From assembly GCA_937951315.1 (NCBI GenBank), contig CALFCG010000047.1:1-55183 (forward strand): a stretch of 55,183 nt of DNA. The letters run 5' to 3'. Below the pieces are notes generated by a model, which was not told where the DNA came from, did no database searches, and saw only the letters and a program-made list of their open reading frames with translations. The translations under genes were made by a program, and so were the position numbers. This document shows, piece after piece, positions 1-8,358 of this stretch (within the stretch, counting starts at the first letter, position 1; every line of letters begins with the position of its first letter). The stretch is from an uncultured cyanobacterium. GTDB taxonomy: Bacteria > Cyanobacteriota > Cyanobacteriia > Thermosynechococcales > Thermosynechococcaceae.

Positions 1-800
1 TGGTGGGAGCGGATGGGGCCCGCTCCCAGGTGCGAGAGGCGTTGGTCAAAAAAGGGATGCTCCAATGTGAGCAAAGTGTGGTCCCAGATGTCTATAAATC
101 CTTATTTGTCTCCCAGGTGAACGAGGACCCGTCCGTTAAACTCACGGCTGATAAAATCCATACCTGGAGCATGGGCGAAGGAACGCGCCTCATTATGGCC
201 CCTCAAGCCAATGGCGGGTTGCATGGCACATTGATCTTTCCACCGGACAAGAATCCGCTGGAATCATTGAAATCCGACCAACAGGTATTAGCGTACTTTC
301 TAGAGAAGACACCCAATTTAGGGCAATTGATGACGCTAGAAGAAGCAGAGGCATTGCGGCAGCGGCCCATCTCTAAGTTGCTGACGGTGAGTTGCGATCG
401 CATGCACATCAAGTCCAACATCCTCTTGATCGGTGACGCAGTTCATGCGGTCTCAGCTTCCATTGGTCAAGGGTGCAATGCATCTCTACAAGATGCGCAG
501 GTTTTTAACCAATGCTTAGAGCAACACAATGACGACTGGGTGCAAGCTCTACCGGCTTTTACTACCCAACGACTCCCCGATGTCCATGCCCTACGGGAAT
601 TATCAGATGATGGTTTTCCGGCATCAAAACGGATGAGGCTAGAATTCCTCTTTCGCATGACACTAGGCACAAAATTGGGTCTCCCCCTCAAGCCATTACC
701 CATGCAACTCATTATGGATAGTGATTTGCCTTACTCCGAAGTCATTCAACAAACCGAAGGATGGAGGAAGCGAGTCAAACAATCGACGCAGACTCGCTGA
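1..800 (+). CDS. FAD-dependent monooxygenase, kynurenine 3-monooxygenase-like (5' truncated)
   Basis: This is the C-terminal part of a flavoprotein aromatic hydroxylase; the N-terminal Rossmann GxGxxG region lies outside the window. The visible frame opens with the second FAD/NADPH motif, GADGARSQVR, and continues to the ribose-binding motif LLIGDAVHAVSASIGQGCNASLQDA, seen near visible residues 140-164 and matching the GD...GQGxNxxxxDA pattern of the UbiH/PHBH/KMO superfamily. The tail with a QRLPDVHAL segment after the GD motif resembles kynurenine 3-monooxygenases more than ubiquinone hydroxylases, but that is a resemblance by eye. Such enzymes use NADPH and O2 to hydroxylate an aromatic ring; the substrate cannot be read from this fragment. 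A perfect hairpin overlaps its stop codon. Family certain, substrate not. Confidence 0.85.
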   Translation, partial: VGADGARSQVREALVKKGMLQCEQSVVPDVYKSLFVSQVNEDPSVKLTADKIHTWSMGEGTRLIMAPQANGGLHGTLIFPPDKNPLESLKSDQQVLAYFLEKTPNLGQLMTLEEAEALRQRPISKLLTVSCDRMHIKSNILLIGDAVHAVSASIGQGCNASLQDAQVFNQCLEQHNDDWVQALPAFTTQRLPDVHALRELSDDGFPASKRMRLEFLFRMTLGTKLGLPLKPLPMQLIMDSDLPYSEVIQQTEGWRKRVKQSTQTR

Positions 801-839
801 CATCATGCAATATCGGCTTCGAGACTGCATGATGTCAGC
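796..839 (+). terminator. Perfect 14-bp inverted repeat at the end of the monooxygenase gene
   Basis: The arms 796-809 and 826-839 are exact reverse complements with a 16-base loop, and the left arm contains the stop codon. The sequence after the right arm is A-rich, with a short TTTT further on, so it is not a textbook intrinsic terminator. It could stop transcription or protect the mRNA 3' end. Confidence 0.55.
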
Positions 840-909
840 AAAGAAAGGATTTTACGACGGCATCAGCTTAAACCGTAGAATAATGCAGTAGCATTGCCTC
901 TTCCCTCCT

Positions 910-1497
910 ATGAATTCACCCTGGAGCCTTCGAGACTACGTTTTTGCCGCCTTTATGACCATTGGTATGGTCGCCTCCATCTTTCTAGTTGGCCCCTTTG
1001 TGCCCCTCCCCTTCCTAGATCTAGTGATGTGGGCACCCTTTGGCGGTATCTTTCTTACCCTCGGCATGGCCCGACTGCAGCGAAGAGGCAGCGTGGCCCT
1101 GATGATCCTGCCCTTGGCAGTGTTGTTGTTGCCCCTCTCTCCCCTAATCACGCTCTATTTGGTTCTGACCCCCTTAGCCACAGAAGCCGTCGTCTTTTTT
1201 CGAGGTAACTATCGATCCAAGGCCAATCGCCTCCTCGGAACCGTGATGTTCTTTGTGAGCGGGGTTTTGATTGGCCTTGGCAGTATTTTTATCGTCCCAG
1301 CCTTAGTCAATACCGGCGAATTCATAGAAGAGGACTTAGCAAAAATCATCGAAAAGTTTGCAGTTCTGCTCAACAACCCCTGGTTATTAGGCGTATTGGC
1401 AGTCGCAGCAGGAATCACAGGTTCCATTGGCTGGTGGCTCGGAGAAAAAGTAGTGCATCAACTTCAACGCGCTGGAAAGCTAGATGCCAACGCCTAG
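910..1497 (+). CDS. ECF transporter substrate-binding (S) component
   Basis: A 195-residue, very hydrophobic protein with about six membrane segments. It starts with a short charged helix (residues 1-10, WSLRDY) and has hydrophobic stretches near 10-35, 38-55, 62-85, 110-135 and 155-178. Size, hydrophobicity and position directly before an EcfT and a fused EcfA identify it as the S component of an energy-coupling-factor importer, which captures a vitamin or cofactor precursor in the cytoplasmic membrane. The N-terminus recalls the MptD/YkoE-like S families, but I cannot name the substrate. The stop overlaps the EcfT start by 14 bases, so the pair is probably translationally coupled. No riboswitch is recognisable in the 70 bases upstream, and no strong ribosome binding site is visible. 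Confidence 0.8.
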   Translation: MNSPWSLRDYVFAAFMTIGMVASIFLVGPFVPLPFLDLVMWAPFGGIFLTLGMARLQRRGSVALMILPLAVLLLPLSPLITLYLVLTPLATEAVVFFRGNYRSKANRLLGTVMFFVSGVLIGLGSIFIVPALVNTGEFIEEDLAKIIEKFAVLLNNPWLLGVLAVAAGITGSIGWWLGEKVVHQLQRAGKLDANA

Positions 1498-2176
1498 ACA
1501 AGTCCGTCGCAGTCCTCTAAGCCGGATTAATCCTTTCCTAAAAATTGGCCTCAGCTTTGGGTTGATTGGGCTATCGCTGTTTCTCAGGCACATTGCGCCA
1601 ATGTTGGTCTTGCTGGGCGGGGTGCTGCTCCTGATGACGCAGCTCAAATTGCGTCCTTTAATCCTGGGATACATCCTATTAATGGTATGCATCTTCACAG
1701 GGTCTACCGCTTTACTGCTGCAAAATTGGCCCGAAGCGATCTTCAGTACCCTGAGACTATTGGCGATTGTCTTGCCAACTCCGGTCTTGGCATTGACCAC
1801 GCCCCCAGCCGATCTGATTCGATCCTTACAAACGGTGCGTTTACCGAGTTTCTTAACATTGAGCCTCATGTTGATCTGGCGCTTCTTCCCTTTAATGCAG
1901 CAGGAGCTTCAGCGCATCTGGGAAGCCAACCAGTTGCGAGGCATTGACCTCAAATGGCGACCGGGGAAATGGTTCTCGGGACTGATGGTGCCACTGGTTT
2001 TTCAAATGGTGGTCTATGCCGATGAAGTCACGGTTGGGCTGCAGACACGGGGCTATTCTCCAACGGAACCGCGCAGCAACAGTAAGCCCTTGCACTGGCG
2101 ATGGGCCGATACGTTGTTTTGTGGCGTTGCGATCGCATGGCTCACTTTGATCTGCTATCTGGAATGGGGACGATAA
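1484..2176 (+). CDS. ecfT: ECF transporter transmembrane (T) component
   Basis: A 230-residue membrane protein of the CbiQ/EcfT family. It has hydrophobic segments near residues 20-50, 55-80, 85-105 and 205-228. A cytoplasmic region contains the coupling-helix signature typical of the family: an aromatic/basic stretch near 125-150 with LRGIDLKWRPG, then LQTRGYSPTEPR near 185-196. EcfT transmits ATP hydrolysis by the ATPase pair to toppling of the S component. It overlaps the upstream S gene by 14 bases, and its stop is 2 bases before the ATPase start, so the three genes form one operon encoding a complete dedicated (group I-like) ECF importer. Confidence 0.88.
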   Translation: MPTPRQVRRSPLSRINPFLKIGLSFGLIGLSLFLRHIAPMLVLLGGVLLLMTQLKLRPLILGYILLMVCIFTGSTALLLQNWPEAIFSTLRLLAIVLPTPVLALTTPPADLIRSLQTVRLPSFLTLSLMLIWRFFPLMQQELQRIWEANQLRGIDLKWRPGKWFSGLMVPLVFQMVVYADEVTVGLQTRGYSPTEPRSNSKPLHWRWADTLFCGVAIAWLTLICYLEWGR

Positions 2177-2178
2177 CC

Positions 2179-3540
2179 ATGGCACAGGAGCCACCATTAC
2201 TAGAAGTCACCGATCTAGCCTTCACCCACCTGGGCCAAACACAACCCACAATCCAAAATGTGAATTTGACCTTGCATCCGGGGGAATTGGTGGTTCTGGC
2301 CGGGGCCACGGGCAGCGGTAAAAGTACAGTGTTAAATTGCCTCACGGGAATTGCCCCTGAGCATATCGGTGGCCAGCTCTCGGGGCAGGTCTATTCTCGG
2401 GGCCAAGAGATCACATCTTGGTCCATTCGAGACCGATCTCAACGCATGGGCATCCTCTTACAAAACGTAGAAACCCAGATTTTTACCGATCAGGTGGGGG
2501 AAGAACTGGCCTTTGGCCTCGAAAACTGGAACCTTCCACCGGGTGAAATCCAAGCTCTAACCCAATCTGCCTTAACTGAGTTTGATTTGGTAGAGCAACA
2601 AAACTGGACGATTCGTCAGCTCTCAGCAGGGCAAAAGCAGCGGTTGTTGTTGGCCTGCTTACTCACCCGTCAACCGGACATGCTGCTCTTAGATGAACCC
2701 TTCGCTTTTCTGGATGCGGCGGGGGTGCAACTTTTGCTCGGCCTTTTACTCAAGCGAGTGCAGCAGGGGCAGGCTGTATTGCTGATTGAGCATCGCCTGG
2801 AGTTGCTAAAAGAAAGTTGCGATCGCATCTACAAAATCGAGTCTGGCAGCGTGAGTCCACTCCATAAATCAGCACTTCAAATTCCCGTTCAGGTCCCTCC
2901 GGAGGCTCCCTCCTCAACATCAGAAGCAGAGAAGACCATCATCTTACAAACCCAAAACCTAAGCTGGGGAGGCTATCCTCCGTTTCCTGACTTGCAGGTA
3001 TCCGCTGGAGAGATTGTCTTGCTCAAGGGAGAGAACGGCTGCGGTAAAACAACATTACTCAAACTACTCAGTGGCTTACTGAAACCCGCAACAGGGCAAC
3101 TAGAAATCCAGGGGCGAGAAGCGACGAGACAAAACGTAGTGCAAAGATCTCGAGCCATTGGATTTGTGTTGCAGAATCCAAACCATCAGCTCTTTGCGGA
3201 GAGCGTTGAGGCAGAATTAACCCAACCCGGCGTCGCTCCCGAACGAGCCCAGAAATTGCTAAAGCAGTTGAACCTAAGTCATTGTGCAGAGAAGCACCCC
3301 CATGCGCTATCTCAGGGACAAAAGAGACGCCTGGCACTCGGAGCAGTGCTAGCCAAGCAACCTCAAATCTGTTTACTCGATGAAATCATGGTGGGTCAAG
3401 ATACAACGTCTTTAGAGCTGATGCTCAGTACGCTGAAAAATTTTACCGACAACAGCGGAACCCTCATTTTTACCTCCCATGATCCAAATGTAGCCGCAGT
3501 GCTGACGCCTCATGTCGTTACTATTGGCACGTTCAGTTAA
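2179..3540 (+). CDS. ECF transporter fused ATPase (two ABC domains)
   Basis: This 453-residue protein has two complete ABC ATPase domains in one chain, equal to EcfA plus EcfA' of the transporter. Domain 1 (about residues 8-235) has Walker A GATGSGKST, signature LSAGQKQR and Walker B LLLDEP. Domain 2 (about 260-450) has Walker A GENGCGKTT, signature LSQGQKRR and Walker B CLLDE followed by IMVGQD, a departure from the usual DEP. The reading frame is open further upstream to 2101, but the ATG at 2179 is preferred because it lies just after the ecfT stop and starts right before the first ABC fold. A fused ATPase is common in YkoD-type systems. Together with the two preceding genes it would power uptake of an unidentified micronutrient. 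Confidence 0.93.
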   Translation: MAQEPPLLEVTDLAFTHLGQTQPTIQNVNLTLHPGELVVLAGATGSGKSTVLNCLTGIAPEHIGGQLSGQVYSRGQEITSWSIRDRSQRMGILLQNVETQIFTDQVGEELAFGLENWNLPPGEIQALTQSALTEFDLVEQQNWTIRQLSAGQKQRLLLACLLTRQPDMLLLDEPFAFLDAAGVQLLLGLLLKRVQQGQAVLLIEHRLELLKESCDRIYKIESGSVSPLHKSALQIPVQVPPEAPSSTSEAEKTIILQTQNLSWGGYPPFPDLQVSAGEIVLLKGENGCGKTTLLKLLSGLLKPATGQLEIQGREATRQNVVQRSRAIGFVLQNPNHQLFAESVEAELTQPGVAPERAQKLLKQLNLSHCAEKHPHALSQGQKRRLALGAVLAKQPQICLLDEIMVGQDTTSLELMLSTLKNFTDNSGTLIFTSHDPNVAAVLTPHVVTIGTFS

Positions 3541-3572
3541 CTTAGAAGAGTTGTCCACTAAGGTCTGATTGC

Positions 3573-4514
3573 GTGCAGCTGAAACAAGTCATCATTGCCT
3601 ATAAAGCCGGAGATTCCTTCAGCCACAAAGCCGCCGAAAAATGCGCCCGCTACTTTGAGAACAAAGGCTGCAAAATCCTCATGGGGCCCAGCGGTGCCAA
3701 CGATAACCCCTATCCCGTATTCCTCGCTTCTGCCACTCAAGCCATCGACCTCGCCGTCGTCTTTGGCGGAGATGGAACCGCTCTAGCCGCAGCTCGACAG
3801 TTAGCCCCCGAAGAAGTCCCCATATTAGCCGTCAATATCGGCGGTCATCTTGGCTTCTTAACAGAGCCCGCCGAAATGGTCCAGGACCTAGATCAGGTTT
3901 GGGAACGCTTAACGGGCGATCGCTATGCCGTTCAGCAACGGATGATGCTCCAAGCCAGAGTCGCAGAGCGTGACGTCGATCGCCTTTCGGATCCAAGCGG
4001 CCTCGAAGACGAAGGTGACCTTCCCTTCCTCGCCCTCAATGAAATGTGCGTCAAGCCCGCCTCCGCCGATCGCATGATCTCTTCCATCCTAGAACTGGAG
4101 ATAGACGGCTCGGTTGTTGATCAATACCAAGGAGATGGCTTGCTAGTGGCCACCCCCACCGGATCAACTTGCTACACCGTCGCCGCCAGCGGCCCCATTG
4201 TTCATCCAGGCATGGCCGCCATGATTGTGACGCCGATTTGTCCCCTCAGCCTCTCCAGTCGTCCCATTGTCCTACCCCCAGGATCCGTCGTCAGCATTTG
4301 GCCGCTTCAAGATCGAGAACTCGCGACCAAATTATGGATGGATGGCGTCCTCGCAACCTCTATCTGGCCGGGACAGCGCATTGACGTCTGGATGGCTCAA
4401 AAACAGGCCCGTTTTATCCTGCTACAGGAAGATTACTCCTATTACCGCACCCTGAGAGACAAGCTCAATTGGGCCGGTGCGAGGATCCACTACAATAATA
4501 ACCATCGCAACTAA
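3573..4514 (+). CDS. nadK: NAD kinase
   Basis: The enzyme phosphorylates NAD to NADP with ATP or polyphosphate. The 313-residue sequence shows the diagnostic GGDGT at residues 65-69, NIGGHLGFLTEP soon after, the LALNE motif in the middle and a TPTGSTCYTVAASGP segment, all standard for PpnK/NadK. Start is GTG at 3573, which gives the usual N-terminus a few residues before the first beta strand. Cyanobacteria normally carry two NAD kinases; this window shows one, and I cannot say which paralogue it is. It is 32 bases after the ECF ATPase and ends 18 bases before a small membrane-protein gene. Confidence 0.96.
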   Translation: MQLKQVIIAYKAGDSFSHKAAEKCARYFENKGCKILMGPSGANDNPYPVFLASATQAIDLAVVFGGDGTALAAARQLAPEEVPILAVNIGGHLGFLTEPAEMVQDLDQVWERLTGDRYAVQQRMMLQARVAERDVDRLSDPSGLEDEGDLPFLALNEMCVKPASADRMISSILELEIDGSVVDQYQGDGLLVATPTGSTCYTVAASGPIVHPGMAAMIVTPICPLSLSSRPIVLPPGSVVSIWPLQDRELATKLWMDGVLATSIWPGQRIDVWMAQKQARFILLQEDYSYYRTLRDKLNWAGARIHYNNNHRN

Positions 4515-4532
4515 TGTTTACATAAAAACAGA

Positions 4533-4712
4533 ATGGTTTACTTCCGGCCTTTTTTCTTCATAATCATCCTGACCTTCTTGTCGGTGCTGATGTGTGGAGT
4601 CACAAGCCTACTGGGAGCAAATCATCCATTAATTATGATGATCTTCATGCTGGGTGGCATGTTAGGCATCCTGATGTTGATGGATTATATCGATGGAGCT
4701 TTCCTACACTAG
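4533..4712 (+). CDS. Small membrane protein, 59 residues, unknown
   Basis: A short open frame from ATG 4533 encodes 59 residues: an aromatic N-terminus (MVYFRPFFF), a hydrophobic helix at about residues 7-27, a short turn with NHP, and a second helix very rich in Met, Ile and Leu at about 32-50, ending DYIDGAFLH. Two membrane spans are predicted by eye. It begins 18 bases after nadK and lies before petN on the same strand, so co-transcription with either is possible. I do not recognise the family. Base composition and position between thylakoid-type small genes favour a real gene, but conservation would have to confirm this. Confidence 0.5.
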   Translation: MVYFRPFFFIIILTFLSVLMCGVTSLLGANHPLIMMIFMLGGMLGILMLMDYIDGAFLH

Positions 4713-4863
4713 CCGTAAAAAAAGAGGCCTTCCTCCTCACAGTCTTCTAGCGGCAACCCAGTCGCAAGCACCCTAGAAATTACCACGGGGTTTACCAATT
4801 CTCGTTTTCCCAGTTTCCATTTCAAGTTAAAATATCTTTATCATTTAAACCAAACGGCATCAT

Positions 4864-4953
4864 ATGGATATTCTGACTTTAGGCTGGGCTGCTGTTCTCA
4901 CTGTATTTACCTACTCCATTGCAATGGTTGTCTGGGGTCGCCACGGAATGTAG
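4864..4953 (+). CDS. petN: Cytochrome b6f complex subunit VIII (PetN)
   Basis: A 29-residue single-span protein. The sequence [12 protein letters not shown], then a hydrophobic core and the ending [12 protein letters not shown] matches the highly conserved PetN (Ycf6), the smallest subunit of the cytochrome b6f complex in the thylakoid membrane, needed for complex stability. The start ATG is at 4864 and the stop at 4951-4953. The usual C-terminus in this family is close to GRNGF/L, so GRHGM is a mild variant. It sits alone between small genes upstream of argS and proves the host performs oxygenic photosynthesis. Confidence 0.95.
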   Translation: MDILTLGWAAVLTVFTYSIAMVVWGRHGM

Positions 4954-4985
4954 AGACAACCCGTCCAAGACAGAGTAAGTGAATC

Positions 4986-5132
4986 GTGGATAGTAGTACT
5001 TTCTTTAACTTGCTTTCGCTAGCAGCATTTGGGCTGCTAGTACTTGTGACTCTGGGCATTATCTATTTGACATTTGCTGAATGGCGCGATCGCCGCAGGA
5101 TTCAGCAAGAAGACCGAAGTCGCCGTAAATAA
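4986..5132 (+). CDS. Small single-span membrane protein, possibly NdhP-like
   Basis: A GTG-initiated 48-residue protein. It has a polar N-terminus ([10 protein letters not shown]), one hydrophobic helix of about 20 residues (roughly 8-30, ending [11 protein letters not shown]) and a strongly basic and acidic tail ([15 protein letters not shown]). The layout of one span plus a charged stromal/cytoplasmic tail is typical of small subunits of thylakoid complexes. By eye it could be NdhP, the small NDH-1 subunit, but I recall that family too poorly to be confident. It ends 4 bases before the argS start. The region was easily hidden because argS has an in-frame upstream ATG (5074) lying inside this gene. 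Confidence 0.5.
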   Translation: MDSSTFFNLLSLAAFGLLVLVTLGIIYLTFAEWRDRRRIQQEDRSRRK

Positions 5133-5136
5133 AAGC

Positions 5137-6891
5137 ATGGGTTCAACCTTAGATCAGCTCAGCGCCCAATTTTCAAAGGCGCTGACATCGGCTTTTGGAA
5201 AAGATTTTAGCGAAACAGATCCAATTTTGGGGGTCGCGAGTAACCCTAAATTTGGAGACTATCAGGCCAACGTAGCATTGCCCCTCGCCAAGCGTTTAGG
5301 GCAACCGCCTCGCAAAATTGCGGAGCAGATTGTCCAAAACTTGTCAGTCGATGACCTCTGCGAAGCCCCCACAATTGCAGGGCCAGGGTTTATCAACCTT
5401 ACGCTCAAAACCTCTTACCTTGAAGCCCAACTGCATTCTATGCAGAGAGACAAACGACTGGGCATTTCTGCTGCATCCCCAGCCCAAAAGGTTGTTGTTG
5501 ATTTTTCTAGCCCAAATATTGCAAAAGAGATGCATGTGGGCCACTTGCGCTCCACAATCATTGGCGATTGCATTGCCCGAGTTCTAGAATTCCAGGGCCA
5601 TGATGTTCTCCGCCTCAATCATGTCGGGGACTGGGGCACACAGTTTGGAATGCTGATCACCTATCTGCGTGAGGCCTATCCAAAAGCCTTGACCACCTCA
5701 GATGCCCTAGATATTGGGGATTTGGTGACCTTCTATAAGCAGTCAAAAGTACGCTTTGATGCGGACCCAGACTTTCAAGAAGCCTCGGGGCAGGCCGTTG
5801 TAAAACTGCAGGCGGGTGATGAGGAGACACTGCAGGCCTGGCAGTTGCTCTGCGACCAGTCGCGTCGAGAATTTGACAAGATTTACCAGCGTCTCGATAT
5901 TCAACTCACTGAACGCGGAGAATCTTTTTACAATCCCCATCTAGAAGCCGTCATTACTGATTTGAAGGCAACCGGATTGCTTGTGGAAGATCAGGGTGCG
6001 CAATGTGTCTTTCTTGAGGGCTTTACGAATAAAGCGGGCGACCCACAACCTTTAATTGTTCAAAAATCCAATGGTGGCTATAACTACGCCACGACAGATC
6101 TCGCGGCATTGCGCTATCGGATTGGTAAAGATGGTGCCCAGCGCATTATTTACGTCACGGATGCGGGACAGGCCAATCACTTTGCCCAAGTCTTCCAGGT
6201 TGCCCAGCGAGCCAAGTGGATTCCTGAGAGCGTTGAGATTGTCCATGTCCCTTTTGGAGTGGTTCAGGGCGAAGATGGCAAGAAGCTGAAAACGCGGTCT
6301 GGTGAAACAGTACGATTGCGCGATCTCTTAGATGAAGCGATCGCGACAGCCAAGTCAGACATAGAGAACCGCATTGAGGCGGAAGAGAGAACCGAATCTC
6401 CAGAATTCATCGATGATGTCGCCCGTGTTATTGGCATGGGAGCCGTCAAATATGCGGACCTGAGCCAGAACCGCACCAGCAACTACATCTTCAGCTATGA
6501 CAAGATGCTGGCTTTGCAGGGCAATACAGCCCCCTATCTGATCTACGCTTATGTTCGGGTACAGGGTATTAGCCGCAAAGGTGACATTGACTTTGCTCAA
6601 CAGGAAAAGATTGAGATTCAGCTCAAGGAAGAAGCTGAGCTTGTCCTCGCCAAACATCTCATGCAGCTTGGAGATGTGCTCGATCAAGTTGCAGCCGACC
6701 TTCTCCCAAACCGCTTATGTCTGTACTTATTTGAGCTAAGTCAAAAGTACAACCAGTTTTACGATCGCTGCCCCGTCCTTTCAGCAGAAGAACCAGCACG
6801 CACATCGCGGCTGGCTCTCTGTGACCTAACAGCTCAAACCCTCAAGCTGGGTCTGTCACTGTTAGGCATTGATGTTTTAGAACGAATGTAA
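5137..6891 (+). CDS. argS: Arginyl-tRNA synthetase
   Basis: Class I aminoacyl-tRNA synthetase that charges tRNA-Arg. It shows the Arg-specific N-terminal domain (residues about 1-110), the HIGH-type motif [21 protein letters not shown], the KMSKS-equivalent stretch around [13 protein letters not shown], and the C-terminal anticodon-binding DALR domain ending [13 protein letters not shown]. From ATG 5137 the protein is 584 residues, the normal family length. The in-frame ATG at 5074 would add 21 residues overlapping the small membrane-protein gene, and I reject it. The gene is cytoplasmic and essential. Confidence 0.97.
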   Translation: MGSTLDQLSAQFSKALTSAFGKDFSETDPILGVASNPKFGDYQANVALPLAKRLGQPPRKIAEQIVQNLSVDDLCEAPTIAGPGFINLTLKTSYLEAQLHSMQRDKRLGISAASPAQKVVVDFSSPNIAKEMHVGHLRSTIIGDCIARVLEFQGHDVLRLNHVGDWGTQFGMLITYLREAYPKALTTSDALDIGDLVTFYKQSKVRFDADPDFQEASGQAVVKLQAGDEETLQAWQLLCDQSRREFDKIYQRLDIQLTERGESFYNPHLEAVITDLKATGLLVEDQGAQCVFLEGFTNKAGDPQPLIVQKSNGGYNYATTDLAALRYRIGKDGAQRIIYVTDAGQANHFAQVFQVAQRAKWIPESVEIVHVPFGVVQGEDGKKLKTRSGETVRLRDLLDEAIATAKSDIENRIEAEERTESPEFIDDVARVIGMGAVKYADLSQNRTSNYIFSYDKMLALQGNTAPYLIYAYVRVQGISRKGDIDFAQQEKIEIQLKEEAELVLAKHLMQLGDVLDQVAADLLPNRLCLYLFELSQKYNQFYDRCPVLSAEEPARTSRLALCDLTAQTLKLGLSLLGIDVLERM

Positions 6892-6907
6892 TGAAGTGAC
6901 GAATGCG

Positions 6908-8011
6908 TTAGGCCATCGCCGTGGGAACCTCAATAGGTTGCCCTAAGCGTCTTAACCACCGGTAATTTGATGCGACGGCACTACCAAGGGTGTTGTATAC
7001 GTTGTACTGAATCCCGAACTCTTCGCAGACGTCAGCAACAATGGGGGCCAGATCATGATAGTGAACGTGGCAAACGTCGGGAAACAAGTGGTGAATAGTC
7101 TGATAATTAAGCCCGCCCAAGTACCAGTTGAGGAAAGCATTGTCAGGCGCAAAGTCCGCTGATGTTTTGACCTGCAGAATCGCCCACTCATCATCAACGC
7201 TGTTAGTGGCCTGATCGATGGGAGGATAGTCAACCGACTCGACCACGTGGGCCAGCATAAAGATGGGGGTCACGATCAAGCCATAGACCATATGAGACAC
7301 GGTCAGGCCGGCAAAAATTTGCAGAAATGAATAACCTTGCCAAGCGGGAATCGCAAAAAAGAAAGCAAAGCTAACGATCCGTGGAACCACAAAATCAAAG
7401 ATATCGCCCGCTTTAGGCTTAGGAATTTTATGTCCGAGATAGTCACCCAAAAAGATAAAGCGCCGCAAATCGCCCTGGAACCAGTAGAAAGGAATGAACG
7501 GATAGATAAACCAGATGAAATAGTGCTGGAATTGGTGGTGCCATCTATGCCCCTCATTTGGAGACATTCTGACAGCAGCATCACCATTCACCTCTACGTC
7601 AAGCCCCTTGAGGTTGGTGTAAATATGGTGGAGTTTATTATGACGGAAGCGCCATAGAAAGCTGGAGACACCAATAAACTCATGGGTGTAGCTAAAGAAT
7701 CGATTGATGAGCGGATTCTTGGAATAGCTGCCATGGTTAGCATCATGTCCGACACTCATGCCAAATCCAGCCAGCCCAAACCCCAGCGCGACACAGCCCA
7801 AGAATTTCAGTACAACGTTATCTGGCCCCCAGAGGGTGAATGCCCAAGACCCAAAAACCCAGCCAAAGATAATGGCGGACTTCAGATACATTTCTAAATT
7901 GTCATTGGGCCTAATATTGTTGCTCTCGAAGTAGGCATCAACGCGCTGGCGTAGCGCTTGCCTAAACTCAGATCGCTGAGCAAACGCTACCTTAGGTTGG
8001 CTTTTGGACAT
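6908..8011 (-). CDS. desD: Acyl-lipid front-end fatty acid desaturase (DesD/delta-6 type)
   Basis: A 367-residue membrane di-iron desaturase. The three histidine boxes are HDANH (residues 89-93), HNKLHH (124-129) and QTIHH (304-308). Gln in place of the first His of the third box is the hallmark of front-end (delta-6/delta-5) desaturases, so the cyanobacterial delta-6 acyl-lipid enzyme DesD is the best match. Hydrophobic segments occur near 45-85 and 205-255. It lacks a fused cytochrome b5 domain, as expected for cyanobacteria, which use ferredoxin. The likely product is gamma-linolenoyl or octadecatetraenoyl lipid in thylakoid glycolipids, but regiospecificity is inferred. It is convergent with argS (16-base gap). 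Confidence 0.88.
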   Translation of the reverse strand: MSKSQPKVAFAQRSEFRQALRQRVDAYFESNNIRPNDNLEMYLKSAIIFGWVFGSWAFTLWGPDNVVLKFLGCVALGFGLAGFGMSVGHDANHGSYSKNPLINRFFSYTHEFIGVSSFLWRFRHNKLHHIYTNLKGLDVEVNGDAAVRMSPNEGHRWHHQFQHYFIWFIYPFIPFYWFQGDLRRFIFLGDYLGHKIPKPKAGDIFDFVVPRIVSFAFFFAIPAWQGYSFLQIFAGLTVSHMVYGLIVTPIFMLAHVVESVDYPPIDQATNSVDDEWAILQVKTSADFAPDNAFLNWYLGGLNYQTIHHLFPDVCHVHYHDLAPIVADVCEEFGIQYNVYNTLGSAVASNYRWLRRLGQPIEVPTAMA

Positions 8012-8358
8012 AATTATTTCTAGGCGCTGTTTTTATCATGCAAGCTTATTTTAAGCTGTTTGTGCCCCGGATATATGATTCTTATATCAGTGACTTTGGC
8101 AGAGCAAAAAATGAAGAGAAGGACGACACGGTCTTTTCCCATATCGGATGGAGCCTCATCCTCTCTGCGTTTCCAGCCAGCCTAAAAATTGACTTTTTCC
8201 CTATTTTATGTGCCCAAAAGGAATAACTGTTCAATCACGAGTCAACAGTTTTCAACGGCGAGAAAAGACAACGAGAACCAAAAAGCAAGGGCTATTTTGT
8301 ACAGTTATTCTTATGTTTAGAGCATATTTATACACTTAATTCTGATAGCTCTATCCGC
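8012..8358. other. 347-base intergenic region between desD and pyrD
   Basis: Both flanking genes are on the minus strand, so this holds the desD promoter and the pyrD 3' end. A short inverted repeat (8043-8048 with 8052-8057) lies just before the desD start. A plus-strand open frame of 62 codons (8038-8226) has no ribosome binding site and no recognisable protein features, so I do not call it a gene. Desaturase genes are often cold-regulated, but no specific element is identifiable here. Confidence 0.4.

Noticed and set aside
5074-5136. Upstream ATG start of argS
   Set aside because: It lies inside the small membrane-protein gene; ATG 5137 gives the normal length.
8038-8226. 62-codon plus-strand frame upstream of desD
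   Set aside because: No ribosome binding site or family features; it lies in the desD promoter region.
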